Positions 43,098 to 52,578 of a DNA stretch of 64,000 bases are shown here, one piece after another; the stretch's first letter is position 1, and every line of letters begins with the position of its first letter. The translations under genes and the position numbers were made by a program. Source of the DNA: G963676655 sp963678305 (GTDB taxonomy: Bacteria > Verrucomicrobiota > Lentisphaeria > Victivallales > Victivallaceae); the NCBI GenBank assembly GCA_963678305.2, contig CAXXVV010000003.1, positions 372,001 through 436,000 of the forward strand, given 5' to 3'. The notes under the pieces were generated by a model. The model did no database searches and was not told the DNA's origin. It worked only from the letters and a program-made list of their open reading frames with translations.

Positions 43098-44141
43098 TTA
43101 TAAATCGTTAAGAGATACGTTTTTTCCTGTTTTTTCCGCTTTAGACATAGCCTGAATGACCTGAATGGCATTGACTATCTGTTCCGGCGCAATCTCCCCG
43201 GGCAATGGACCCGATCTCACCGCATTATAAAAATTACCCCACTGATATTTGCCGGATACCCGGTCAATGTCAAAATGTTTGACCAGATCAATCCGGTTAC
43301 CGGAAGCATCCAGAGCTTGAAGCGTCATTTTGACAGTTTCAGCATCATCGCCGGGGCGAACCATGATTGTGCCGCGTTCATAGTGGAGAGTCAGCGAGTT
43401 CGGATAGACTTGTCCGTTCTGAACGCAGAAAGAAGCATAAACATTGCCGATCGCGCCATTTTTAAAGAGCATGGACAAAGCCGCATTGTCTGGAGTCGGG
43501 CGTCCGGTGCGAATACGCGAATGCATGACACTTACCTGTTCGACTTCCCCGCAAAGCCGGATAAGCTGGTTAATGGCATATATGCCGAGTCGAAAAATCG
43601 GTGCCACCGGGCATTTATCCGGATCATCATACCAGGAGCCGTCAGCCTTTTCGTTGTAGCCGGCATACGTCTCCCAGTGTACCGCGGCTTGACGCCCAAG
43701 GTCATATTCTTTAATCCATTCCAACGCTTGAGCCGTTTCAGCCGAAGGAAGCGGCCCCGGTGAATTAAGGTGCAGCACTTTCCCCAGGTCGCGAGCTTCG
43801 TATAATACTTTCAAAGCGGCATCCGGATCAAGTTCAAACGGTTTGGTAGTCATTACATGCTTCCCGGCATTAATGATTTTTCGGATTAACCCGGCCCTGC
43901 CGTTAGGACCGGTGAAAAGACCAACCGCCTCAACTTCCGGATCATTTAGAACCTCGTCCCATGACGCGTAAGGTTTGATCCCGAATTTTTCGGCCGCTTT
44001 CGCGCACTTTTCCGTATCGAGGTCATATACCCCAAGTAAGTCAATATACTGCTTTCCGGGCCCGGCCAGAAGTTGCATGGCGATTATATGTTGACCAAAA
44101 TTCAGGCCGACCAGAACCATCTTCACCCTGTCGATACACAT
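43098..44141 (-). CDS. Gfo/Idh/MocA-family oxidoreductase
   Basis: The 347-residue enzyme has an N-terminal Rossmann fold (VGLNFGQHIIAMQLL replaces the usual GxGxxG) and the family motif AGKHVMTTKPFELD, with the conserved Lys-Pro of the active site. The C-terminal alpha/beta domain follows. Family members oxidise or isomerise sugars with NAD(P). It is the last gene in transcription order of sugar locus 2, 20 bases after the GH4 gene, so it probably acts on the product of that enzyme. The dinucleotide loop departs from consensus, so cofactor use is uncertain. Confidence 0.85.
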   Translation of the reverse strand: MCIDRVKMVLVGLNFGQHIIAMQLLAGPGKQYIDLLGVYDLDTEKCAKAAEKFGIKPYASWDEVLNDPEVEAVGLFTGPNGRAGLIRKIINAGKHVMTTKPFELDPDAALKVLYEARDLGKVLHLNSPGPLPSAETAQALEWIKEYDLGRQAAVHWETYAGYNEKADGSWYDDPDKCPVAPIFRLGIYAINQLIRLCGEVEQVSVMHSRIRTGRPTPDNAALSMLFKNGAIGNVYASFCVQNGQVYPNSLTLHYERGTIMVRPGDDAETVKMTLQALDASGNRIDLVKHFDIDRVSGKYQWGNFYNAVRSGPLPGEIAPEQIVNAIQVIQAMSKAEKTGKNVSLNDL

Positions 44142-44161
44142 TTTTATCCGCTTCCTGTTTT

Positions 44162-45550
44162 TTACCAGTTTAAATAATTTGCTCCGTCACGCAGCGCCGG
44201 GGAAATATCGGAAAAGATTTCAAACATTCGCTTGAAGAACGGGATGCGCTGGGCGGTAAACTGATTCATCGGGTAAGCCTCCAGGGCATCGGCGAAAATC
44301 CTGCCATCCTGCTGCGCGATCGCATCCGCCAACAAGGTCTGATGCTCCGCCAGGGATGAAATCAACCCTTTGAACGGCATTGGTATATAAAGATTTTCCG
44401 CCGGGATGATATTCTTCCCGTCAAGCGTCATCGTATATTCCAGTGCGGTGTCATCGGAAAAGCCGGCAACCGCACCGCGATTAGGATGACTGGCGGCAAT
44501 CCGCATCGGCTCAATCCCGGCCATCGCCCGGATAATCGGGACGGATATTTCACTGTAGTTAACTCCAAACAATGGATTTTCGTTAATCGGGGAATTCCAA
44601 TCAATTTCGTTTCCCGAAGCCGATATTCCAATAAAGTCAGCAAATTTTTTGTCGATCGCCGCCATATTTTCAGCTGCAACAGTGTCCGGGTTGAAGTTTT
44701 GTAAATGTTTCGTCAATCCTTCCGCCTGCTTCTTCATCGCCCACTCCCATAAAATATGCGACATGCCGTCGCCCTCGGATGAAAAGATCATTGTCCCGAA
44801 ACGGCGGTAGACTTCCACCAGTTTACGCAAGCCTTCCTGAATCTGCGCCCCTCTTTCATAAGAGGTGATTTCAACCGGTTTCCAGTCCGCGGTTAGTTTG
44901 TCCCGCAGAATATCGTAAACATCACGACCATGATACTCGCCGCGCAGAATGAATGCCAAATGATTGACTCCGGCTGAATCAACATTCCAGTCGTCATCAA
45001 AACGGTCCTCGCCGCAAAAACGGGTCAAATCCCAGCGATGATTACTGAATCCCGCACAAATCCCGAGCGCTTTGATTTTGGTGTAATTGGAAACCGCCGC
45101 GGCAAAAGAGGCGACCGGATTGGCAAAGATCAGCATCATCGCCTCCGGACAGTATTTTTCCATTTTACGGGCAAAACTCATAACCATCCCGCCGGCGCGA
45201 GCCCCCAGGAATGTCCCGTTGACCGACAGATTATCGGAATGCAGATAGCCGTATTCAACCGCCGCCTGCAAAGCAAAAGTATCTGACGGCTCCCGGTGAA
45301 CCGCAGTGGTTAAATAGAAAAGATCAGCCCCGTCAAGCGCCCGGTCCAGGTCATCGGTCCAGATCACGTCGCAGTTGACATTTTGATATTCCGGACAGCG
45401 TTTGATCAAGCGACCAACCGCCTCCGCCCGGTCCAGTTTCAAATCAACCAGCCTGATACTGCCGCCGTCAAAAACTTCCGGTGTAGCGAAAAGAGCCCTG
45501 ACAATCGGAAGAATCCTTAAAGATCCGCCACCTAAAAATACAACGTTCAT
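44162..45550 (-). CDS. GH4-family glycosidase (NAD- and metal-dependent)
   Basis: The 462-residue enzyme has the GH4 N-terminal Rossmann motif VVFLGGGSLRILPIV, then FANPVASFAAAVSN, ICAGFSNHRWD with the metal-binding cysteine and histidine, and AGVNHLAFI. GH4 enzymes cleave alpha- or beta-glycosides by an oxidation-elimination route that needs NAD and Mn2+, and many need a phosphorylated or uronate sugar. The ribosome binding site AAGGAT is well placed. It sits between the UroD-like and Gfo/Idh genes. Confidence 0.87.
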   Translation of the reverse strand: MNVVFLGGGSLRILPIVRALFATPEVFDGGSIRLVDLKLDRAEAVGRLIKRCPEYQNVNCDVIWTDDLDRALDGADLFYLTTAVHREPSDTFALQAAVEYGYLHSDNLSVNGTFLGARAGGMVMSFARKMEKYCPEAMMLIFANPVASFAAAVSNYTKIKALGICAGFSNHRWDLTRFCGEDRFDDDWNVDSAGVNHLAFILRGEYHGRDVYDILRDKLTADWKPVEITSYERGAQIQEGLRKLVEVYRRFGTMIFSSEGDGMSHILWEWAMKKQAEGLTKHLQNFNPDTVAAENMAAIDKKFADFIGISASGNEIDWNSPINENPLFGVNYSEISVPIIRAMAGIEPMRIAASHPNRGAVAGFSDDTALEYTMTLDGKNIIPAENLYIPMPFKGLISSLAEHQTLLADAIAQQDGRIFADALEAYPMNQFTAQRIPFFKRMFEIFSDISPALRDGANYLNW

Positions 45551-45595
45551 GATTTATCCTTACCTCTAATTTTTGTGATGATATCTAAACACGAA

Positions 45596-46672
45596 TCACT
45601 TAATCCCAAAGTGGACTTTCAGCAATTCAACTAAATAACAATAGTTTTCAAACGGCACGTTATGCGGAACAATGTGATCACAACTTAACAGGTAGCCGCC
45701 GCCGTCAATCACCGGAACAAGGCGTTCAAACTCCTGCTTGATCGCTTCTTTTGTCGAGGCCATGATCCGCTTGTCAAAACCTCCGGTCATTTTAATACTT
45801 TTCCCGTATTCCACCCGCAGTGCCACAACATCCATGCCCGCAGCCACTTCGAGCGGGGCAAAGTGGTTGATCCCGCATTCCAGCCACAGAGGAATCAGCT
45901 CACGAATATCGCCGTCACTGTCCATCATATGCTCGTCAATACCGTATTTGCCGGTAATCGAAGTGATCCGTTTGTAATATGGAGTCATAAATTCCCTGAA
46001 CATATCCGGAGAGATCATGCTGCCGTTTTTATAGGCCATATCCTCGTGATAGCCGATCCGGTCCGGAACAAAGTGCGGAAGAGCGGTATTGAGCGCGAAC
46101 TCACACAACGAACAAAGCAACTCATTGACCTGGTGAACAAAATCCGGCGTATCGAAATAAGCCATCATGAACTGTTCAGTCCCCATATGCTCATTCAAAA
46201 AAGCAAAATACATGCCGCCGTTGATAAACAGCATCGCACCTTCATTTCGCAACCCCTGGGCTTTTTCCAACCAGTCGGGGTCAATCCGTTCCGGAGTAGC
46301 CGGATTCAGGCGTTCCCTGAGCCAGACAATGTCCTCAGCGCCCTTTATCGGATACTCAAGGTGTTCCGACATCGACATCTCATCAAGAAAGTTACGGCAC
46401 TTGACACCATGTCTGTCGATCTTTACAATAAACTCGTCATTTTGCTCAAGGATCACTTCCTCAAACGCCGGGACTAGCATGGTGTCGATCGCCACCGGTT
46501 TGCAGGGCAGCGGCTCGATCCCGAAATATTCGTTCAGGTCAACGCCCCGGGGCAACCCTTCCTGTTCCCAGCGTTTAAGGGTCGTCTGAAATGGACCTCC
46601 CGGCAGCTTCAACGGCGGATGATCCACCGTCTCAAAGTTCATAAACTTTTTATATCGTTCCACTTCTTTCAT
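45596..46672 (-). CDS. UroD-superfamily protein (MtaA/CmuA-like), locus 2
   Basis: The 358-residue protein has the fold of uroporphyrinogen decarboxylase-like corrinoid methyltransferases. Recognisable parts are FINGGMYFAFLNEHMGTEQFMMAYFD, the strand ending HMMDSDGD, and SIKMTGGFDKRIMAST. It lacks the N-terminal arginine motif of true HemE and is not accompanied by a corrinoid protein. Such genes are very abundant in Lentisphaerota and lie in sugar loci, where the activity is unknown; methyl-group removal from methylated sugars or aryl ethers is one idea. Cotranscribed with an SGNH hydrolase (12-base gap). Confidence 0.72.
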   Translation of the reverse strand: MKEVERYKKFMNFETVDHPPLKLPGGPFQTTLKRWEQEGLPRGVDLNEYFGIEPLPCKPVAIDTMLVPAFEEVILEQNDEFIVKIDRHGVKCRNFLDEMSMSEHLEYPIKGAEDIVWLRERLNPATPERIDPDWLEKAQGLRNEGAMLFINGGMYFAFLNEHMGTEQFMMAYFDTPDFVHQVNELLCSLCEFALNTALPHFVPDRIGYHEDMAYKNGSMISPDMFREFMTPYYKRITSITGKYGIDEHMMDSDGDIRELIPLWLECGINHFAPLEVAAGMDVVALRVEYGKSIKMTGGFDKRIMASTKEAIKQEFERLVPVIDGGGYLLSCDHIVPHNVPFENYCYLVELLKVHFGIK

Positions 46673-46684
46673 GAGATATTTCCT

Positions 46685-47737
46685 TTATGAAGAAAAATAC
46701 CAATTCATCGCCCGTCCGATAATCTGCTTTCCGCGGTCATTGGCATGAACCGGATCCCGGTAAAAATACTCCATCGGAATATCGGTGTTCGCCATATATC
46801 CGGCCCAAATACCACAGCAGTCCATAAACTCGATGTTCATTTCTTCAGCCAGTTGTTCCAGCTTTTTGGCGAACAACGGCAACCTGGTCATTGCCTCATA
46901 AGTACCGAATGGCCCTGACAGCAGCATGACCTCGCAGTCAAGTTGATCCCGCGTCATCGACAGCACTTTTTTTACCGCGTCATAATCGTCTTTCTGGGAA
47001 ATGCCTCCGACAATTAATAGATCCGGTTTAAGGTCGATAACATATTCCTGATAGTTTTCCGGTTCCTGGTAATACCAGCAGCCGGTACTACCGCGTACTG
47101 AACAGATCCAATTTAAGTTTGATTGCGGCATGGAACGCTTGATCAATGCCTGGAAGTTCCCGTTGAAAGTATCGTTGATAATGCTGTCGCCCAGCATGAC
47201 TACCCGCCACGGCGTCCCGTCACGCAACGCGGCGGCTGTTTTCGGCAGCAATTTCATCGCGGATTCAGGCGGAGTGTATGCCAGTGGAGGCAGAGAGTCG
47301 TAGATTTCATCACACCACGCTGCCGCTTCTTCAACTGTAATCTTTTCAATTCGCAGATCGGCGATTCTGACCCCCTGCAAACTTTGAAAAAACGGCTGCA
47401 TGGAAACCGCGCCATGCCGACTGTAAACAACTACCTTGTAATCCTTTTGTTCGTTGTAGATAGAAGCATACACGTCCGCGGTAATAAGTTTCCCTGCGTC
47501 ATTCAGGAAAAACACCGCCCAATGGCCGCCATCCCGGCTCTCCGCTTCAAATGACAGCGAATAATACTGAAATTCCTCGACTCCCGGAATCTCCGGCCCC
47601 ATCAGCTTTCCGCCTTTGTCGGGATAATATCCCTCCGCCGGATTGAAAGTCATTCCGTCTTTTCCCTCGGACGGAATAAATTCCCACCCATCACAAGCCG
47701 GGCTGATTTCACCATTCAATTCATACAGCATACTCAT
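46685..47737 (-). CDS. SGNH/GDSL hydrolase with N-terminal beta domain
   Basis: The 350-residue protein has an N-terminal beta-rich domain (1-150, probably carbohydrate-binding) and an SGNH hydrolase domain: VVMLGDSIINDTF (Ser nucleophile), VGGISQKDDYD, and DPVHANDRGKQII with the Asp/His pair. There is no signal peptide, so it may act on imported, acylated oligosaccharides. It lies 60 bases after the permease gene and 12 before the UroD-like gene, a middle member of the locus-2 operon. Confidence 0.82.
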   Translation of the reverse strand: MSMLYELNGEISPACDGWEFIPSEGKDGMTFNPAEGYYPDKGGKLMGPEIPGVEEFQYYSLSFEAESRDGGHWAVFFLNDAGKLITADVYASIYNEQKDYKVVVYSRHGAVSMQPFFQSLQGVRIADLRIEKITVEEAAAWCDEIYDSLPPLAYTPPESAMKLLPKTAAALRDGTPWRVVMLGDSIINDTFNGNFQALIKRSMPQSNLNWICSVRGSTGCWYYQEPENYQEYVIDLKPDLLIVGGISQKDDYDAVKKVLSMTRDQLDCEVMLLSGPFGTYEAMTRLPLFAKKLEQLAEEMNIEFMDCCGIWAGYMANTDIPMEYFYRDPVHANDRGKQIIGRAMNWYFSS

Positions 47738-47797
47738 TTAATTTTTCCTTTTTTGTTTATGGAGCTATATAAAAATAACCTTTACCAGCTGTTCTGA

Positions 47798-49714
47798 TTA
47801 TTTTTCTACCGGGACGACAATACCGCGCATGATCACATTCTGACAGAGCACAAAGACAATAAAAGTCGGAATCGCCGCGATCAACAGCGATGAATAAACT
47901 ATTCCGTCGCAACTTTTCTGCTGGAGCTGATAGAGCCACGGCATCAAAGTCCACATTGTTTTATCCTGGCAGATGAGCAGCGCCATCATAAAGTTGGCAT
48001 AAGCCATATTGAACGCGCGCAATGCAATTACCGCGAGAATCGGCTTACTCAGACTCATGGTCAACTGCCAGAAAATACGAATCTCCCCGGCACCATCCAA
48101 CTCGGCGCTTTCATAAAGCTCCTGCGGCAGACTGTCGAAGAACCCCTTCAACAGGAAAATCGAATACCCGTTCGCCGCCGCCGGCAAAATCAACGCCGCA
48201 AAAGTATTGAGCAACCCGAATTCACGCAGCATCAGGAATGACGGAATTGAGGTCACCATCGGCGGAAAAGCCATCGTCAGCATCAGAAAAAGCAACACTT
48301 TATAGGTTCCCCGAGGCTTGTAGCGGCTTAATGCGTAGGCTCCGAGCGGATTAATTATCAACGCGCACAAAATCGCCAGCGAACAATAGATCACCGTATT
48401 CATGATCGCATTGCCCTGAAGCGCGATATATTCAATTACCGCGGAGAAGTTGCGGGTCAGGTATTCCCTTTTCAACGCACTGGAATTCTGCTTGAAATAC
48501 AATTGATTACTATCACGCTGCGGGATTTCCAGCTGCATGATATCGGTATACGCGGTCCCCAGCGCGGCATTCGCAGCTTGCAGCGAACCGTATTTTTTTA
48601 TGGTGAAATCCCGGAACATCAACTGCAAACTGTTAAGATGAATCATTTCCGCCGGCAGAATATGATTTTTCCCGGTTTTCGGATCGGTCCAACCCTGAAT
48701 AAATGAATTCCAGTCGGAAACCAGCACCCCTTCAAGCGGAATTTCTTTGACAACAGGAATATCCGCGAATGATTTGTATTTGGCCCCGTAAAGATTATTC
48801 ATAAAGGCAATATCATTGTTGTACTTGGCTTTAAGATAAGCCTGATAGAGCGGCGCCGCCTTCTCATCGGCCCGGATCCACAACAGGTTTAAAATGGACC
48901 TGACATAATCCAGCCAGTCCTTGCGTTGCCGGTCCGTAAACCCTTTCCCCGGATAAGTCCGGGACAAAACAACCTCGTCCCAGCTTTTGTAACTGGTCTT
49001 GTTCGCCACATTATAGGCCTCAATATCCTTGGTATATTGCGCCTTGAGATAGACTGTCCGGAAAAAACCGTCCGGATTACCGTAAAACCGGTATTTCGGG
49101 TCCTGCTTGACTTTGAATTCGCGCCACTTCATGTCGTATGGAGTATGTCCCGGCATTTGACGTCGTTGAACAAATAACACCTGTCTGATTACCACATTGT
49201 TCCAGGAAATAAAGTCAGTATTCAGAATGGTATTCATTTTATTGATGGAACCGCCAAACTCTTTTTTCATTGTATCTTTGAAACGACGAAGAATCAACGG
49301 CTGAATGTTTTTGGAGGTTTTAGAGCCGGTGAAAGCAATATTGTAGGCATAAAAAGGAATTTCATGCTGTTTGACAAAATCCTTCCAGTGTTCAACCAGC
49401 CTGGTATTTACTTTTTTGAGCGGATCGATATTACGGAATCCCAGATCATTGATCCCGTAACATGCCTGCATAAAACTTTGCTCTTCATTGTAGAACGCTT
49501 CCACGTTTTTCCGGTAAAAAGCCGTATCTTCAATCAGGAATTTCGGGATCAATTCTGCGTCAGGGCTGTCGACTCCGCTCTTACTGGTTCCCGCTATCAT
49601 CATCATAAACGGATAGATCATTGAAATCGCGCCGGTAATCAGCAACGCGTAAATGCCATAGATAAAAAGCCTTACCTTGATGTGTTTTCTGCCTATTTCT
49701 GAAATTATCGACAT
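47798..49714 (-). CDS. MalG-type sugar ABC permease with a large repeat insert
   Basis: The 638-residue protein has the first membrane segment at 18-40, then about 390 extracytoplasmic residues, then the rest of a MalG-type permease with the EAA motif ELYESAELDGAGEIRIFWQL. The insert carries five copies of a 28-residue motif (near 66-95, 145-174, 221-248, 292-320, 369-394), for example VYLKAQYTKDIEAYNVANKT followed by SYKSW. Ordinary MalG has no such insert. The repeats may form a sugar-capturing or docking module. Start has GAGGG upstream. It pairs with the fused protein 11 bases upstream. Confidence 0.85.
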   Translation of the reverse strand: MSIISEIGRKHIKVRLFIYGIYALLITGAISMIYPFMMMIAGTSKSGVDSPDAELIPKFLIEDTAFYRKNVEAFYNEEQSFMQACYGINDLGFRNIDPLKKVNTRLVEHWKDFVKQHEIPFYAYNIAFTGSKTSKNIQPLILRRFKDTMKKEFGGSINKMNTILNTDFISWNNVVIRQVLFVQRRQMPGHTPYDMKWREFKVKQDPKYRFYGNPDGFFRTVYLKAQYTKDIEAYNVANKTSYKSWDEVVLSRTYPGKGFTDRQRKDWLDYVRSILNLLWIRADEKAAPLYQAYLKAKYNNDIAFMNNLYGAKYKSFADIPVVKEIPLEGVLVSDWNSFIQGWTDPKTGKNHILPAEMIHLNSLQLMFRDFTIKKYGSLQAANAALGTAYTDIMQLEIPQRDSNQLYFKQNSSALKREYLTRNFSAVIEYIALQGNAIMNTVIYCSLAILCALIINPLGAYALSRYKPRGTYKVLLFLMLTMAFPPMVTSIPSFLMLREFGLLNTFAALILPAAANGYSIFLLKGFFDSLPQELYESAELDGAGEIRIFWQLTMSLSKPILAVIALRAFNMAYANFMMALLICQDKTMWTLMPWLYQLQQKSCDGIVYSSLLIAAIPTFIVFVLCQNVIMRGIVVPVEK

Positions 49715-49725
49715 TGTTCAGGCCC

Positions 49726-52455
49726 TCACTTCTTTCCCGTTGTTTTGAATTCGACGCGCGATAGAATGCGCAGCTGGTGAACGGTGAAACCGATCAGCAT
49801 AAAACCGAGCAGCCAGGCCATTGACGCGGCCGGCCCCATCTTGAGATAAGTGAAAGCATTCTTCCAGATATGCAGCCCCGCGACTTCGGTCCCGGCTCCA
49901 CCTCCGGTCAACGCCAGCACCATGCCGGTGGCACTGTACCAGGAAGTAATAAAGACTCCGACGAAATTGATAATGATCAGAGCTTTCAAGGTCGGAAATA
50001 CGACAAACAAAATTTTGTCTATAAAGGTGGCTCCGTCAATGTCGGCCGCCTCGTAATAATCGTCCGGGATCCCTTTCAGGGCCGCCAGATAAATCAAACA
50101 TCCCGGCCCCATTCCCGCCCAGACCATTGGAATGATGCAAGCGGTCATGGCGGTGTCCGGATCGCTTAACCAGTTGTATGGCTCCGGTAAAACATTAAAA
50201 AGCCGTTTGATAAAATGCGGCGCCGCCTGAACAACCGTTTCATCGGAATGAACCAGGATCGGGAAAGTCATACTGACGCAGGCATAACAAATTGCCAGTC
50301 CGGCCAGCACCAGCAACCCCATCTGCCAGTGCAACTCGTAGAATCTCAGCCGTGCCGCAAACATGCAGAATATGATCAGAAATGCCAATCCGAGGGCAAT
50401 GAATCCGACCGCAGGAACCGACAACATGATCGAATTCAACATGCCTCTCTCACTTGGCGCATAGAATTGCTTCCACAACAAAATCGTAACAATTCCGGTA
50501 ATTACCGCCGGCAGATAATAGATCGTCCTGAATAAAATCTTACCTTTGGGGACTTCCTGAAGTAAAACCGCTAAAATTATCGGCGGCAAAAAGGTCATGC
50601 TCATCATCAGAAAACTGTAGCGCAGAGAATTGTAGACCGCGGCCCACCAGTCACCATCAAACAGCACATTGGCAAAATTGTCGATCCCGGTAAAGATTGA
50701 ATCTCCAATAATCTTGTAATCATAAAACGCCATTACCGAGCCGCGCGCCAGCGGAATGTATTTCCAGGTAAAGATGAGAGCGACTGCCGGAATAAGCAGA
50801 ACCGCCGGCCATACTTTCCGCATGAGCATACCTTTTGACTTCGGATTATGCACTTCCTCCGGTCCGGAAAATGCCTTGAATATCCGGGTAAAAACAAAAG
50901 CGAAACCGACGAAAATAAAACTCAAAACAATCCAGGCAACTATCCTGCGTTTTGAATGCTCTTCAGGAGTTATGAGTCCAATCATCTTTTCATTAGCCCG
51001 GTCACAGGCCTTTTTAAGTATTTTTGCGAGAACCGTGTGCCGAGCCTCAGTGTCCTGCGGCAATTCGTCGCTCCGCTCCAGATTTTCAGCTTCCTGAATC
51101 GGAAAAGTCATCATATCATAAGCCAGATTACTGTTCTTCCCATATGGTTCCGGTTTTCCTGTAGCAATAGCTATATCGAAAGTTTTTGCCCAGCCTTTCG
51201 GCGACAGTTTTTCAATGTCTGAATACCCGAACATTCTCAGGTATTTCGGGTTGATAAAGCGGCCCAGTCCACCTTCGACCATGATTTTGGTTCTGATCTT
51301 CATCGCTTTCAGTGAATTGATATAGCGCATATATTCCCAGGCGGCATCCCTGACCACCGGATTGTTGACTTCTGAAAATATCCCCATCATCCGGGAATTC
51401 AGTTCCGCGCCGCGATGACCTCCGGGACCGATCGGGACCGGCACCATACCTGTCACATCGGGATTGATCGTGGCAAACAAACGTTCGTCAATATAGGCAA
51501 ATTTCATACCTATTTCGCCTCTTTCCCACTTCTGGTCACGGTCGGTCGCGTCTTTTGAGGAATATCCGCGCCGGATCCGTCCTTCATCATCATGCCATTT
51601 TTCAGCACTTAAACGAATATAATAATCCAGGGCGGAAACCGCTTCCGGCGTGTCAAAGGTACAGCGCCATTCATCAATTTTTTCATTATATTGCATGGCC
51701 TCGCCGCCGGCTGACCAGAGGAAAGTCATCCAGTTGAATGATTCATGCTTCCCGCGCCCCAAAGCCATCCCGTATATACCGTTCGACGGATCGGTTATTT
51801 TTTTTGCCGCTTCAAACATTTTCTCCCAGGTCCAGTTATTATCCGGATAAGGTATTTTATGCTTGTCAAAAAGATCCTTGCGATATAACAGCACTTTTCC
51901 GAGGGCTCCGCCGAAAGGCATAGCCCAGATATGTTTATTTCCTTCCGGCCCCTTGCGCTTGATTACCGGCCATATTTTCGGGTTGACCCAGCGCTCCAAT
52001 TCGGCTTCCGGGACCTGACTGACATATTCATCCAGCGGATAAAGGAAATTATTTCTGATGTATGTATCAGACTTTCTAAAGTTTATGTAAAGAATATCCG
52101 GGGCCATTCCACCGGCAATTGCCAGCAGGTCCGTCTCCACTCCCTCTACTCTCAAAGCTGAAAACGGCACCAGATCTATCTCAATATTATTCCAGTTGAA
52201 TTTGCCGTATTTCTCCGGGTCGGCAAGATATTTTGCCCGGTAGCGTTTTTTGATAATCTCAGGATAATCCTTGATGAAACTTCGCATAACCGCCACCCCG
52301 GCTCGATCGTCCGGGCTGTTTTTAGTCGGGTCCGGAAGTTGATAAACGACCACCTGTACCCTGGTTATTCCATCCACGCTTTCCACTGAGCCCGACTGAA
52401 CCGCTATCGCAAACAGTATCAGCAGACTCAACAGGCCGACTGTTTTGTGACTCAT
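49726..52455 (-). CDS. Solute-binding protein fused to a MalF-type ABC permease
   Basis: The 909-residue protein has a signal sequence, an SBP_bac_1 extracellular binding domain (about 30-470; PLDEYVSQVPEAELERWVNP, WTWEKMFEAAKKITDP, LYRKDLFDKHKIPYPDNN), a connecting membrane helix near 511-530, and a full MalF permease (545-905) with EAADIDGATFIDKILFVVFP as the EAA loop. In classical systems the binding protein and permease are separate. Fused forms place the binding protein permanently at the transporter. No ATPase is encoded, so a shared MsmX/UgpC-type ATPase elsewhere is likely. It is first in the locus after its regulator; RBS GGAGCAGGAAAGG. Confidence 0.88.
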   Translation of the reverse strand: MSHKTVGLLSLLILFAIAVQSGSVESVDGITRVQVVVYQLPDPTKNSPDDRAGVAVMRSFIKDYPEIIKKRYRAKYLADPEKYGKFNWNNIEIDLVPFSALRVEGVETDLLAIAGGMAPDILYINFRKSDTYIRNNFLYPLDEYVSQVPEAELERWVNPKIWPVIKRKGPEGNKHIWAMPFGGALGKVLLYRKDLFDKHKIPYPDNNWTWEKMFEAAKKITDPSNGIYGMALGRGKHESFNWMTFLWSAGGEAMQYNEKIDEWRCTFDTPEAVSALDYYIRLSAEKWHDDEGRIRRGYSSKDATDRDQKWERGEIGMKFAYIDERLFATINPDVTGMVPVPIGPGGHRGAELNSRMMGIFSEVNNPVVRDAAWEYMRYINSLKAMKIRTKIMVEGGLGRFINPKYLRMFGYSDIEKLSPKGWAKTFDIAIATGKPEPYGKNSNLAYDMMTFPIQEAENLERSDELPQDTEARHTVLAKILKKACDRANEKMIGLITPEEHSKRRIVAWIVLSFIFVGFAFVFTRIFKAFSGPEEVHNPKSKGMLMRKVWPAVLLIPAVALIFTWKYIPLARGSVMAFYDYKIIGDSIFTGIDNFANVLFDGDWWAAVYNSLRYSFLMMSMTFLPPIILAVLLQEVPKGKILFRTIYYLPAVITGIVTILLWKQFYAPSERGMLNSIMLSVPAVGFIALGLAFLIIFCMFAARLRFYELHWQMGLLVLAGLAICYACVSMTFPILVHSDETVVQAAPHFIKRLFNVLPEPYNWLSDPDTAMTACIIPMVWAGMGPGCLIYLAALKGIPDDYYEAADIDGATFIDKILFVVFPTLKALIIINFVGVFITSWYSATGMVLALTGGGAGTEVAGLHIWKNAFTYLKMGPAASMAWLLGFMLIGFTVHQLRILSRVEFKTTGKK

Positions 52456-52578
52456 GACCTTTCCTGCTCCTTTTTTGTTTTCAACTCAAGCTTTATCACA
52501 TTAATATCCATAAATTTAATCGCGGCCTTTGAACTCAAAACAGCGTCGTTTGAGATAAAAATATGTTTGACCGCATTT

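Noticed and set aside
45596..46672. HemE (true uroporphyrinogen decarboxylase)
   Set aside because: The N-terminal arginine motif of HemE is missing, and no other haem gene is near. It belongs to the MtaA/CmuA-like branch.
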